Assembly: GCF_001899075.1 (NCBI RefSeq)
Contig: NZ_MKVA01000006.1
Coordinates: 124,001-188,000, forward strand
Length of the DNA: 64,000 nt
DNA from: Devosia sp. 67-54
GTDB lineage: Bacteria > Pseudomonadota > Alphaproteobacteria > Rhizobiales > Devosiaceae
Direction: 5' to 3'
Shown here piece after piece: positions 1-8,363 of the stretch. Positions within the stretch are counted from its first letter, which is position 1. Each line of letters opens with the position of its first letter. The notes under the pieces were generated by a model, which searched no databases, was not told where the DNA came from, and saw only the letters and a list, made by a program, of their open reading frames with translations. Both the position numbers and the translations under genes were made by a program.

Positions 1-1
1 C

Positions 2-604
2 GGCCTGATCCAGGTGACGGCAGGCAATCTGATCAATGCCCAGACGGTGATCACCACGGTCGAGGATTCGTCTGAGATCCTGATCAATTTCTGGGTGCCG
101 GAACGCTATTCCAGCCAGATGACGGTCGGCGCGCCGGTGGATGCCACCTCGGCGGCGCTGCCGGGCAAGACCTTTGCCGGCACCATCAGCGCCGTCGACA
201 ACAAGATCGATCCCGCGAGCCGGACCCTGCAGGTGCAGGCCACGCTGCCCAATGCCGACGGCACCATCAAATCGGGCATGTCGTTCACCGTCGACATGAC
301 CTTCCCCGGCCAGACCTTCGCTGCCGTCGATCCGCTGTCGGTGCAGTGGTCGAACAATGGGGCTTATGTCTGGAAAGTGGAGAATGGCAAGGCCGTCAAG
401 GGCATGGTCGATATCGTGCAGCGCAATTCCGACGGTGTTCTCGTGACTGGCGACGTCAAGCCCGGCGATTCCGTGGTGACGCAGGGCGTGCTGCAGCTCT
501 CCGACAACATGGCGGTGCGGCTGCTCGACCAGGCGGCGGCAGCCGGTGGCGGCCGTCAGGGGCAGGGCCAGGCGCCGGCCGCCTCGTCGGCCCCCCGGAG
601 CTGA
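2..604 (+). CDS. RND efflux periplasmic adaptor subunit, C-terminal part (cut by window start)
   Basis: This is the C-terminal ~200 residues of a membrane-fusion (HlyD/AcrA/MdtA-type) adaptor, which bridges an inner-membrane RND pump and an outer-membrane channel in the periplasm. The frame is open from base 2, so the gene begins before the window; the GTG at 14 is internal. The visible part has the beta-barrel and membrane-proximal regions typical of the family: the GKTFAGTISAVDNKIDPASRT segment region (residues ~50-70) and a final VTGDVKPGDSVVTQG-like turn. It ends in an Ala/Gly/Gln-rich tail. The stop lies 10 bp before the RND pump start, so the two are an operon. Family identity is confident; substrates cannot be read. 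Confidence 0.9.
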   Translation, partial: GLIQVTAGNLINAQTVITTVEDSSEILINFWVPERYSSQMTVGAPVDATSAALPGKTFAGTISAVDNKIDPASRTLQVQATLPNADGTIKSGMSFTVDMTFPGQTFAAVDPLSVQWSNNGAYVWKVENGKAVKGMVDIVQRNSDGVLVTGDVKPGDSVVTQGVLQLSDNMAVRLLDQAAAAGGGRQGQGQAPAASSAPRS

Positions 605-614
605 TCGGACGCCG

Positions 615-3600
615 ATGTCGATCCAGACCCAGAACGCCCAGGGTGCGAGGCTCGCGGGTCTGTTCGTGCGGCGGCCGGTGCTGGCCGTCGTCATCAATGC
701 GCTGATCGTGGTCGGCGGCCTCGCCGCCTTCCTCGGCGTCGAGGTGCGCGAGCTGCCGCAGGTCGACCAGCCGGTGCTGTCGATCAACACCACGTTCAAC
801 GGCGCCTCGGCCGACACCGTCGACCGCGAGATCACCGCCACCATCGAGGGCGCGGTCGCCCGGGTGCAGGGCGTCACCGGCATCTCCTCGAGCTCGTCCT
901 ACGGCCGCAGCCGCGTCACGCTGACCTTTGCCGATGGCACCAACCTCGACAACGCCACTTCCGATGTGCGCGACGCCACCTCGCGCCTGATCAACCGCTT
1001 CCCCGACGGCGTCGATGCGCCGACCATCGTCAAGGCCGATTCCGACGCCACGGCGATCATGCAGCTTTCGGTCACCTCCGACACGCTGAGCCGCGACGAT
1101 CTCACCAACCTCGTCGACAACCAGATCTCCGAGGCGCTCGCCGCCGTGCCCGGCGTCGCCGATCTGCAGATCTATGGCGAGCAGGCCAAGGTCTTCACCA
1201 TCGACGTCGACCAGAGCAAGCTCGCTTCGCTCGGCCTCACCGTGGCCGACATCACCAAGGGCCTGTCGACCATCGCCTTCGACACCGCCGCCGGCACCAT
1301 CAACGGCGCCAACCAGAACATCTCGGTGCGGGCGCTCGCCGACGTGACGACGCCGGCCAGCTTCGAGAACATCATCATCAACGGCAAGACCCGGCTGGGC
1401 GACGTGGCGTCGGTGGTGTTCGGCCCCGCCAATTCCTCGAGCGGCCTGCATTCCGACGGCAAGTCGGGCATCGGCATCGGCATCATCCGCGCGGCGCAAT
1501 CCAACACCGTGCAGATCTCCGAAGGCGTCTACAAGGCGGTCGAGCAGTTGCAGCAGACCCTGCCCAAGGGCGTCTCGATCAAGGTATCGAGCGACGATTC
1601 GATCTTCATCTCCGGCGCCCTGCACGAAGTGGAGCGCTCGCTCGGCCTCGCCGTGGTCATCGTCATCGGCGTCATCTTCCTGTTCCTGATGGATTGGCGC
1701 GCGACGCTGGTTCCCGCCATCTCGATGCCGGTGGCGCTGGTCGGCTCGATCGCCGGCATCTATCTCGCCGGCTTCTCGCTCAACATCCTGACGCTGCTGG
1801 CCATCGTTCTGGCCACCGGCCTCGTGGTCGACGATTCCATCGTCGTGCTCGAAAACATCGTGCGACGACGCAGCCTCGGCGCCGGCCCGCGCGCCGCCGC
1901 CGTGCTGGGCACCCAGGAGGTGTTCTTCGCCGTCATCGCCACCAGCCTGACGCTGGTCGCGGTGTTCGTGCCCATCTCGTTCCTGCCCGGCCAGACCGGC
2001 AGGCTGTTCCGCGAATTCGGCTTCACGCTGGCCATCTGCGTGGTGCTCTCCTGCGTGGTGGCGCTGAGCCTCGGGCCGATGCTCGCCTCGCGGTTCCTGC
2101 GCGAGCACGACCATCGCATGCACCACAACCCGATCGCCGCCACCGGCCGCATGCTGGCCGGCGTCTATCGGCGCATCCTGCATTTCTGCCTCGACACCCC
2201 GCTGGTGGTGATCGTCATCGCTTTGCTGTTCGCCGGCTCGGCGGTGTTCGCCTTCGGCTCGATGCGGCAGGAGCTGACGCCGCCCGAGGATCGCGCCGCC
2301 ATCTCCATCCGTGTGTCGGCGCCGCCGACCGTGAGCCTCGATTTCACCCAGACGCAGATGCAGAAGATCGAGGATCTGGTGCAGCCGCTGGTCAAGTCGG
2401 GCGAGATCAAGTCGATCTTCTCGGTCTCGGGCTTCGGCTCCAACACCTCGAGCGGCTTCATCACGCTGACGCTGGCGCCCTGGGACGAGCGCACCCGCAG
2501 TCAGCAGCAGATCGCCGCGCAGGTGAACCAGATGCTGCAATTCGTGCCCGGCGTGCGCACCTTCCTCGCCCAGTCCAACAGCCTCGGCATCCGCGGCGGC
2601 GGCAACGGCCTGCAATTCGCCGTGGCCGGCACCGACTACACCGAGCTCGCCGCGACGGCGCAGAAGATCGCGGACCAGATGAGCCAGGACCCCAAATTCG
2701 GCCGCGTCACCGTCAACTATTCGGCCACCACGCCCGAGCTGACGCTGACCGTCGACCGCGACAAGGCGGCGGCGCTCGGCATCGACATCACCGGCCTCGG
2801 CACCACCATGCAGGCGATGATCGACGGCACCCAGATCGGCCAGGTGTTCGTCGGCGACGAGGCCTATCCGGTGCGGCTGGTGTCGACCAAGCAGCCGGTC
2901 AACGATCCGAGCGATCTCGAGAGCATCTTCCTCAAGACCAAGGACGGCAAATACGTGCCGATGTCCTCGATCGCCACGCTCAAAGAGGCGCCGATCGCCC
3001 CCAGCCTGACGCGCGAGCAGCAGCGCCGCGACGTGTCGGTGACCGCCTCGCTCGATGGCGGCTATGCCCTGGGCGATGCCTATCAGCGCGTGCTGCAGAT
3101 CGCCGCGCCGATCCTGCCGCCCGGCAATTCCATCCTGCCGCTGGCCGAAGCCAAGACCATCGGCGATTCCAACTACGGCCTCGCCATCACCTTCGGCTTT
3201 GCCGTGCTGGTGATCCTTTTGGTGCTGTCGGCGCAGTTCGAGAGCGTCTTTGCCGCCGTGATCGTCATGATCACCGTGCCGTTCGGCCTCGCCTGCGCGG
3301 TCTATGCCGTGCTGTTCACCGGCGGCAGCCTCAACGTCTATTCGCAGATCGGCCTCATCATGGTGGTCGGCATCATGGCCAAGAATGGCATTCTGATCGT
3401 CGAATTCGCCAACCAGCTGCGCGACCGCGGCCTCAGCGTGCGCGAGGCCATCGAGGAGAGCGCCAATATCCGCCTGCGGCCGGTGCTGATGACCATGATC
3501 GCCACCGTGCTCGGCGGCGTGCCGCTGGTGATCTCCACCGGCGCCGGCGCCGAGGCGCGGCAGGCGCTGGGCTGGATCATCGTCGGCGGCCTCGGCTTCG

Positions 3601-3743
3601 CCGCGATCTCGACCCTGTTCCTGACCCCGGTGGCCTATCTGCTGATCGCCCGCTTCTCCAAGCCCAAGGCGCATGAGGAGCAGCGGCTCGAGCGCGAGCT
3701 CGATGCGGCGGAAACCGCCATGGTCGCGACCCCGGCCGAATAG
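615..3743 (+). CDS. RND family efflux transporter permease (AcrB/MdtB-like)
   Basis: A 1042-residue inner-membrane proton-driven RND exporter, the usual family length. I chose the ATG at 615 (MSIQTQNAQ) because it follows the adaptor stop by 10 bp; the frame stays open further upstream but inside the adaptor gene. It shows the first TM helix (FVRRPVLAVVINALIVVGG), two large periplasmic loops, and a central TM block with VVDDSIVVLENI containing the TM4 Asp pair used in proton relay. A second TM block carries the GIMAKNGILIVEFANQ signature. The adaptor-pump pair probably exports drugs or other toxic compounds. The gene converges on metZ with 7 bp between stop codons. Confidence 0.95.
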   Translation: MSIQTQNAQGARLAGLFVRRPVLAVVINALIVVGGLAAFLGVEVRELPQVDQPVLSINTTFNGASADTVDREITATIEGAVARVQGVTGISSSSSYGRSRVTLTFADGTNLDNATSDVRDATSRLINRFPDGVDAPTIVKADSDATAIMQLSVTSDTLSRDDLTNLVDNQISEALAAVPGVADLQIYGEQAKVFTIDVDQSKLASLGLTVADITKGLSTIAFDTAAGTINGANQNISVRALADVTTPASFENIIINGKTRLGDVASVVFGPANSSSGLHSDGKSGIGIGIIRAAQSNTVQISEGVYKAVEQLQQTLPKGVSIKVSSDDSIFISGALHEVERSLGLAVVIVIGVIFLFLMDWRATLVPAISMPVALVGSIAGIYLAGFSLNILTLLAIVLATGLVVDDSIVVLENIVRRRSLGAGPRAAAVLGTQEVFFAVIATSLTLVAVFVPISFLPGQTGRLFREFGFTLAICVVLSCVVALSLGPMLASRFLREHDHRMHHNPIAATGRMLAGVYRRILHFCLDTPLVVIVIALLFAGSAVFAFGSMRQELTPPEDRAAISIRVSAPPTVSLDFTQTQMQKIEDLVQPLVKSGEIKSIFSVSGFGSNTSSGFITLTLAPWDERTRSQQQIAAQVNQMLQFVPGVRTFLAQSNSLGIRGGGNGLQFAVAGTDYTELAATAQKIADQMSQDPKFGRVTVNYSATTPELTLTVDRDKAAALGIDITGLGTTMQAMIDGTQIGQVFVGDEAYPVRLVSTKQPVNDPSDLESIFLKTKDGKYVPMSSIATLKEAPIAPSLTREQQRRDVSVTASLDGGYALGDAYQRVLQIAAPILPPGNSILPLAEAKTIGDSNYGLAITFGFAVLVILLVLSAQFESVFAAVIVMITVPFGLACAVYAVLFTGGSLNVYSQIGLIMVVGIMAKNGILIVEFANQLRDRGLSVREAIEESANIRLRPVLMTMIATVLGGVPLVISTGAGAEARQALGWIIVGGLGFAAISTLFLTPVAYLLIARFSKPKAHEEQRLERELDAAETAMVATPAE

Positions 3744-3750
3744 CCGCGCC

Positions 3751-4959
3751 TCACACCTGGTCGAGCGCGAACTCCAGATCCTTGATCAGATCGCCGGTGT
3801 TCTCGAGGCCGACGCTGAGCCGCAGCAGGCCCTGGGTGATGCCGCTTTCCTGCCGCACCTCTTCGGTGAAGCGGGCATGCGTGGTCGTCGCCGGATGGGT
3901 GATCAGTGATTTGGCGTCGCCCAGATTGTTGGAGATGAGGATCACGCTCAGCGCGTCCGACAGCTTGAACGCCGCCTCGCGCCCGCCCTTGACCTCGAGC
4001 GCGATGAGCGTCGAGCCCGACGACATCTGCCGCTTCGCCAGCTCGTATTGCGGGTGCGATTTGTGATGCGGGTAGGCGATGCGCGCGATCTTGGGGTGAC
4101 CGGCAAGGAAGTCGGCGATCTGCGCCGCGCTCTCGGTCATCCTGGCCACCCGGATCGGCATGGTCTCGAGGCTCTTGAGCAGCACCCAGGCGTTGAACGG
4201 GCTGAGCGAAGGACCGGTCTGGCGCAGCAGCGTGTGCACGTCGCCCTCGATCAGTGCCTTCGAGCCCAGCACCAGCCCGCCCAGCGTGCGGCCCTGGCCG
4301 TCGATATGCTTGGTCGCCGAATAGGTGACGAGGTCGGCGCCGAGCGCCAGCGGATGCTGGAACAGCGGCGTTGCGAACACGTTGTCGACCACCAGCTTTG
4401 CCCCGTGCGCCCGGGCGATCTTCGCCACGGCGGCGATATCGACCAGCTCGATCGTCGGGTTGGTCGGCGTCTCGAGGAAGATGAGCTTGGTGTTCGTCTG
4501 CATGGCGCGTTCGAAATTGGCCGGGTCGCGCCCGTCGACCAGCGTCGAGGGCACGCCGAAACGCGGCATCAGATCTTCCACCACGTAGCGGCAGCCGCCG
4601 AACAGCGCCCGCGCCGCCACGATATGGTCGCCGGCGCGCACCTGGCTCATCACCGCATTGGTGACCGCCGACATGCCGGTGGCGAAGCTGCGCGCCGCCT
4701 CGGCGCCTTCCAGCAGCGCCATGCGCTCCTGCAGCATGTCGAGCGTGGGATTGGCGAAGCGCGAATAGTTGTGCCCGTCGATCTTGTGCAGGAACAGATC
4801 TTCGGCGTGCTGCGAGCTCGGGTAGGAATAGCCCGAGTTCATGAAGATCGCTTCCGAGGTCTCGTTGAACCGGGTGCGCCGGCCGCCGCCGTGCACGAGC
4901 TGCGTCTCGGGCGCCCAGGAGTTCGGGTCGCTGAGCGGATGATTCTTGGACTTCGACAC
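3751..4959 (-). CDS. metZ: O-succinylhomoserine sulfhydrylase (MetZ), PLP enzyme
   Basis: A 402-residue Cys/Met-metabolism PLP enzyme that makes homocysteine from O-succinyl- (or O-acetyl-) homoserine and sulfide in methionine synthesis. The PLP lysine is in SATKHIDGQ (about K217), with the FLETPTNPT and VVDN motifs before it. I chose GTG at 4959..4957 because it has a GGAG box six bases upstream. It is also the first start after the riboswitch terminator; the longer frame back to 5025 would run through the terminator hairpin and into the aptamer. The SAM-II riboswitch upstream supports a methionine-pathway role. MetY or cystathionine synthase are alternatives, but the sequence resembles MetZ most. 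Confidence 0.93.
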   Translation of the reverse strand: MSKSKNHPLSDPNSWAPETQLVHGGGRRTRFNETSEAIFMNSGYSYPSSQHAEDLFLHKIDGHNYSRFANPTLDMLQERMALLEGAEAARSFATGMSAVTNAVMSQVRAGDHIVAARALFGGCRYVVEDLMPRFGVPSTLVDGRDPANFERAMQTNTKLIFLETPTNPTIELVDIAAVAKIARAHGAKLVVDNVFATPLFQHPLALGADLVTYSATKHIDGQGRTLGGLVLGSKALIEGDVHTLLRQTGPSLSPFNAWVLLKSLETMPIRVARMTESAAQIADFLAGHPKIARIAYPHHKSHPQYELAKRQMSSGSTLIALEVKGGREAAFKLSDALSVILISNNLGDAKSLITHPATTTHARFTEEVRQESGITQGLLRLSVGLENTGDLIKDLEFALDQV

Positions 4960-4970
4960 TTCTGGCTCCA

Positions 4971-5003
4971 AAACAAAAAACCGGCCCGCAATGCGTGGCC
5001 GGT
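4971..5003 (-). terminator. Intrinsic terminator between SAM-II aptamer and metZ
   Basis: On the minus strand, CCGGCC and GGCCGG arms (with an additional CGC/GCG pairing inside) close a short AAT-type loop and are followed directly by TTTTTTGTTTT. This is a textbook Rho-independent terminator. It lies between the aptamer and the metZ ribosome-binding site, so it is the probable expression platform of the riboswitch. Confidence 0.88.
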
Positions 5004-5011
5004 CGAGCACT

Positions 5012-5068
5012 GGTCGCTTTAGCAAATTGTTTTAAGTGGCTGCAATCAGACCGGCCAAATCACCACTG
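5012..5068 (-). ncRNA. SAM-II riboswitch aptamer upstream of metZ
   Basis: Read on the minus strand, the segment has the order expected of the SAM-II (metA) pseudoknot aptamer. A P1 stem AGTGGT/GCCACT encloses a loop that starts GATTTGGCCGG and ends GATTGCA, followed by TTAAAACAATTT and GCTAAAGC, the 3' strand that forms the pseudoknot. It is upstream of a methionine-biosynthesis gene, the usual SAM-II location in alphaproteobacteria. S-adenosylmethionine binding is expected to lower metZ expression, here probably through the terminator that follows about 10 bases later. Not folded by computer, but the conserved blocks match well. Confidence 0.9.
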
Positions 5069-5120
5069 AAACGGCTCTACTCCGGCCGAAAGAACCCGTC
5101 AACCTCCGCCCCCGCAAGGT

Positions 5121-5194
5121 GTCATCCCCGCGCAAGCGGGGACCTCGTCGCTGGCTCGAAACATGAGTTGGGTCCCCGCTTTCGCGGGGATGAC
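5121..5194. repeat. Paired GC-rich palindromic repeat (REP-like)
   Basis: Two 24-base arms (5121-5144 and 5171-5194) are inverted copies of each other with one mismatch. Each arm is itself a hairpin (CCCCGC-gcaa-GCGGGG and CCCCGC-tttc-GCGGGG). This layout of two hairpins in opposite orientation is typical of dispersed REP/BIME-like intergenic elements. It lies between divergently transcribed metZ and dcd. Confidence 0.8.
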
Positions 5195-5243
5195 ATGCGG
5201 TGGTTGGGATGACAGCCGGCGACCGGGCGGGTAAGACGTGGCC

Positions 5244-6350
5244 ATGAGCGACACCACCTGGTCTCCCGGCGTGTTTCCCGCCCGCTACATCGAGCGCCTG
5301 CGCGCCGCGGGCGGCATTGCGGCACCGCCCTTCGATGCCGACCAGGTGCAGCCCGCAAGCCTCGACCTCCGGCTGGGCGACGTCGCCTACCGCGTGCGCT
5401 CGAGCTTCCTGCCGGGGCCGGAACAGACGGTCGAGGAGCGCATCAGGACGCTCGAGCTGCATCGGCTCGACCTGACCAACGGCGCCGTGCTGGAGCGCGG
5501 CTGCGTTTATCTGGTGCCGCTGCAGGAAAGCCTAAGCCTGCCGCCCGAGGTGAGCGCCGGCGCCAATCCCAAGAGCTCGACCGGCCGGCTCGACGTGTTC
5601 ACCCGCGTCATCGGCGACCGCGCTCGCGGCTTCGACACGCTGCCCGCCGGCTATGCCGGGCCGCTCTATCTCGAAATCTCGCCGCGCACCTTTCCGGTGC
5701 GGGTGCGCCGCGGCTCGCGCCTCAGCCAGATGCGCTTTCGCGTCGGCCTGAGCCGGCTGAGCGTCGCCGAGCACCGCGCGCTGCACGCCGCCGAAACGCT
5801 GGTGTTCGACGCCAACGAGCAGGTCGGCGAGGGCGTGGCGCTGTCGATCGATCTCAAGGGCGAGGGCCGCAACGGCCTCATCGGCTTCCGCTCCAAGCGG
5901 CACACCGCCGTCATCGACATGGACATCAAGGACGCGCTCGACGTGCTCGACTATTGGGAGCCGCTGATCAACCGCGGCTCCGACGAGTTCATCCTCGATC
6001 CCGACGAGTTCTACATCCTGGTGTCGCGCGAGAGCGTGCACGTGCCGCCCGACTACGCCGCCGAGATGGTGCCGTTCGATCCGCTGGTCGGTGAATTCCG
6101 CGTGCACTATGCCGGCTTCTTCGATCCCGGCTTCGGCCATTCCGACGCCGGCGGCAGCGGCAGCCGCGCCGTGCTCGAGGTGCGCAGCCGCGAAGTGCCG
6201 TTCCTGCTCGGCCACGGCCAGACCATCGGCCGGCTGATCTACGAGCGCCTGAGCGAGCCGCCGGACCGGCTCTACGGCTCGGGCCTGGGCTCCAACTACC
6301 AGGCCCAGACGCTGAAGCTCAGCAAGCACTTCCGCGCCTTCAGCGTGTAG
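5244..6350 (+). CDS. dcd: dCTP deaminase, alphaproteobacterial long form
   Basis: A 368-residue protein similar to the 2'-deoxycytidine 5'-triphosphate deaminases annotated in Hyphomicrobiales, about twice the length of the E. coli enzyme and apparently two dUTPase-like domains. The reaction is dCTP to dUTP in pyrimidine nucleotide supply. Visible motifs are PASLDLRLG near the N-terminus and NPKSSTGRLDVF, the conserved Ser/Arg region of the Dcd/DUT family. A second beta-rich half contains GLIGFRSKRHTAVIDM. The frame also allows a GTG two codons earlier; I prefer the ATG at 5244. It converges on the SDR gene across a strong inverted repeat. Confidence 0.88.
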   Translation: MSDTTWSPGVFPARYIERLRAAGGIAAPPFDADQVQPASLDLRLGDVAYRVRSSFLPGPEQTVEERIRTLELHRLDLTNGAVLERGCVYLVPLQESLSLPPEVSAGANPKSSTGRLDVFTRVIGDRARGFDTLPAGYAGPLYLEISPRTFPVRVRRGSRLSQMRFRVGLSRLSVAEHRALHAAETLVFDANEQVGEGVALSIDLKGEGRNGLIGFRSKRHTAVIDMDIKDALDVLDYWEPLINRGSDEFILDPDEFYILVSRESVHVPPDYAAEMVPFDPLVGEFRVHYAGFFDPGFGHSDAGGSGSRAVLEVRSREVPFLLGHGQTIGRLIYERLSEPPDRLYGSGLGSNYQAQTLKLSKHFRAFSV

Positions 6351-6360
6351 GACGGGTAGG

Positions 6361-6486
6361 CCCTCACCCGGCGCTGCGCGCCACCCTCTCCCCCTTGGGG
6401 AGAGGGGAGCTCGACTGAACCGCCGGCGCCTCCTCCCCTCTCCCCAACGGGGAGAGGGTGCCTCGCGCCAGCGAGGCGGGTGAGGG
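6361..6486. repeat. Long imperfect inverted repeat between convergent genes (possible bidirectional terminator)
   Basis: The left half CCCTCACCCGGCGC...CCACCCTCTCCCC is mirrored at the right end by GGGGAGAGGGTG...GGCGGGTGAGGG, with an inner CCCCTTGGGGAGAGGGGAG / CTCCCCTCTCCCC pair. The element fills the space between dcd and the SDR gene, so transcripts from both sides would form a large hairpin. There is no clear U-tract. Similar GC-rich intergenic palindromes are scattered in related genomes. Confidence 0.75.
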
Positions 6487-6487
6487 T

Positions 6488-7240
6488 CTAATACGTCGCT
6501 CTACCGCCGCTGAGATCGAACACCGCTCCGGTGGTGAACGAGTTCTCCTCGCTGGCGAGGAAGGCGATCATCGAGGCGGCCTCGCTCAGCTCCAGCATGC
6601 GGCCGCGCGGGATCTTGCCGAGGATCATCTTCAGGAATTCGGGGTCCTGGCTCATCGCCATGGTGGTCTTGGCGACGGCGGGCGTCACGCAGTTGACGCC
6701 GATGTTGTATTTGGCGAGCTCCTTGCCCAGCGACTTGGTCAGCGCGATGACGCCGGCCTTGGTCGAGGAGTAGGCGGGCGCGCCGGGGTTGCCTTCCTTG
6801 CCGGCCACCGAGGCGAGGTTGACGATGCGCCCGTAATTGTTCGCGATCATGTGCGGCACCACCGTGCGGCAGACGTAGAAGGTGCCGACCAGCCCGATAT
6901 GCACCACGTCCTCGAACGCCTGCGGCGGGTATTCCCAGGTGTTGGCGTTGGGCCCGACGATGGCGGCATTGTTGATGAGGATGTCGATCCGCCCGAATTT
7001 GTCGATCACGGCCCTGGTCGCGGCCTCGACCGAGTCGAGCTTGCCGATATTGCCGTTGACCGTTTGCAGCTTGCCGGATTTGCCGTGCCTGGCCTCGAGC
7101 GCGTCGAGCAGCGTCTGGTCGATGTCCCACACCGACACCGAGGCGCCGCTGTCGAGCATGCGCTCGGCCACCGTGAGGCCGATGCCTTGGCCGGCGCCGG
7201 TGACGATGGCGACGCGGCCGGTGAGATCGTAGCTGTTCAT
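6488..7240 (-). CDS. SDR family NAD(P)-dependent dehydrogenase of the deoxysugar cluster
   Basis: A 250-residue classical short-chain dehydrogenase: Rossmann TGAGQGIG (about 14-21), NNAA, catalytic Ser144, Tyr157 and Lys161 (YSSTK), C-terminal SGGRATY. It is the last gene of the leftward arm after rhaS. In this cluster it could be L-rhamnose 1-dehydrogenase or, more likely given an aldo/keto reductase at the other end, 2-keto-3-deoxy-L-rhamnonate 4-dehydrogenase; the sequence alone does not decide. The ATG at 7240 is preferred over a TTG three codons upstream. No hydrolase of the diketo branch is seen in the cluster. Confidence 0.88.
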   Translation of the reverse strand: MNSYDLTGRVAIVTGAGQGIGLTVAERMLDSGASVSVWDIDQTLLDALEARHGKSGKLQTVNGNIGKLDSVEAATRAVIDKFGRIDILINNAAIVGPNANTWEYPPQAFEDVVHIGLVGTFYVCRTVVPHMIANNYGRIVNLASVAGKEGNPGAPAYSSTKAGVIALTKSLGKELAKYNIGVNCVTPAVAKTTMAMSQDPEFLKMILGKIPRGRMLELSEAASMIAFLASEENSFTTGAVFDLSGGRATY

Positions 7241-7310
7241 CTGGGGCAAATCCGCTCGTAAAGGGAAAGGGCGCCGGCGGTCTGCACCGGCGCCCGCTTG
7301 CTCAACCTGA

Positions 7311-8318
7311 TCAGAAGTTGAACTGGTCGATATTGTCGGCGTTGAAGGTGGTGAGCTCCGCCTGGGTGTTCATCACGTTCTTGTCGCCGATGGTGATTGA
7401 GCCGAGGTTCGGCACGTCGAACTTGGTGCCCACTTCGTTCTTGATCGTGCCGTTGAGCACGCCGTCGGCGAAGTAAGCGGCGAGCCAGCCTTCATTGTAC
7501 GGCGACCAGAGCTGGAAGGCCTTGACCGTGCCGTCCTTGATGAAGTCGCGCATCTCGCTCGGCAGGCCGAGGCCGGTGACGTGCACCTTGTCGGCGATGC
7601 CGCGCTGCTGCACGACCTGCGCCGCCGCCGCCACGCCCACCGTCGTCGGCGCGATCACGCCAACGAGGTCGGGATAGTTGGAGAGCAGCGCTTCCATCTC
7701 GGTGGTCGACTTCTCCGGCTGGTCGTCGCCATAGACGGTGGCGACGAGCTTCATGTCCTTGTACTTCGGATCCTCGGCCAGGGTCTTCTTCATTGCCGCG
7801 ATCCAGGTGTTCTGGTCGGGCGCCTCGGTGGTGGCCGACAGGATGGCGATATCGCCCTTGTAGCCGATCAGCGAGCCCATCAGCTCGACCTGGTTCGGGC
7901 CGGTCTTGGTGAAGTCGACCGGCAGGATGTTGGCGTCGCGGTGGCTTTCATTGCCCACCAGATCGCCGTTCACCGCGAGCACGAGGATGCCCTTGGCACG
8001 GGCTTCGTCGAGCACCTGGTTCATGGCGTCCGGGCTGTTGGGCGCAATGGCGATCACGTTCACGCCGCGCTGGATCTGCGCTTCGATGATCGGGATCTGC
8101 GAGGTGGCCTCGGCGGTGGCCGGAGCGACGAACTCGTATTGGCAACCGATCTGCTTGCAGGCGTCGACGAAGCCGCCATTGATCGAGTCGAAATACGGGT
8201 TGCCGGTGTTCTTGCCGATATAGACGACCTTGAAGTCGTGCGCGGCGAGCGCGCCGGTTGCGAAGGTCGCGGCGAGGCCGAGAGCGGCCAGGCCGGCGAG
8301 TAGGTGACGTTTGAGCAC
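7311..8318 (-). CDS. rhaS: Rhamnose-type ABC transporter substrate-binding protein
   Basis: A 335-residue periplasmic type-1 sugar-binding protein with a Sec signal peptide (cleavage probably after ATGALA at about residue 26). The start of the mature protein, FKVVYIGKNTGNPYFDSI, and later NVIAIAPNSPDAM and APTTVGVAAAAQ are typical of the RhaS/LsrB/RbsB group. It lies downstream of two permeases and a double ATPase on the same strand, all of the rhizobial RhaSTPQ type. L-rhamnose is the likely ligand because rhamnose mutarotase and rhamnonate dehydratase genes are in the divergent arm. The assignment to rhamnose rather than another deoxysugar is inference. Confidence 0.85.
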   Translation of the reverse strand: MLKRHLLAGLAALGLAATFATGALAAHDFKVVYIGKNTGNPYFDSINGGFVDACKQIGCQYEFVAPATAEATSQIPIIEAQIQRGVNVIAIAPNSPDAMNQVLDEARAKGILVLAVNGDLVGNESHRDANILPVDFTKTGPNQVELMGSLIGYKGDIAILSATTEAPDQNTWIAAMKKTLAEDPKYKDMKLVATVYGDDQPEKSTTEMEALLSNYPDLVGVIAPTTVGVAAAAQVVQQRGIADKVHVTGLGLPSEMRDFIKDGTVKAFQLWSPYNEGWLAAYFADGVLNGTIKNEVGTKFDVPNLGSITIGDKNVMNTQAELTTFNADNIDQFNF

Positions 8319-8363
8319 TTGCTTCCTCCTGTTGATGCCGGTTGGGGCCGGCGGATACGCCCG

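Noticed and set aside
456-3674. A 1072-codon open frame on the minus strand, and a 660-codon frame at 1694-3676 on the plus strand
   Set aside because: Both are antisense or out-of-frame images of the RND pump caused by GC-rich codons. They are rich in Arg, His, Gly and Ala with no domain pattern, while the pump frame is a full family match.
5121-5194. CRISPR-like repeats
   Set aside because: There are only two inverted, self-complementary arms and no spacer series or cas genes.
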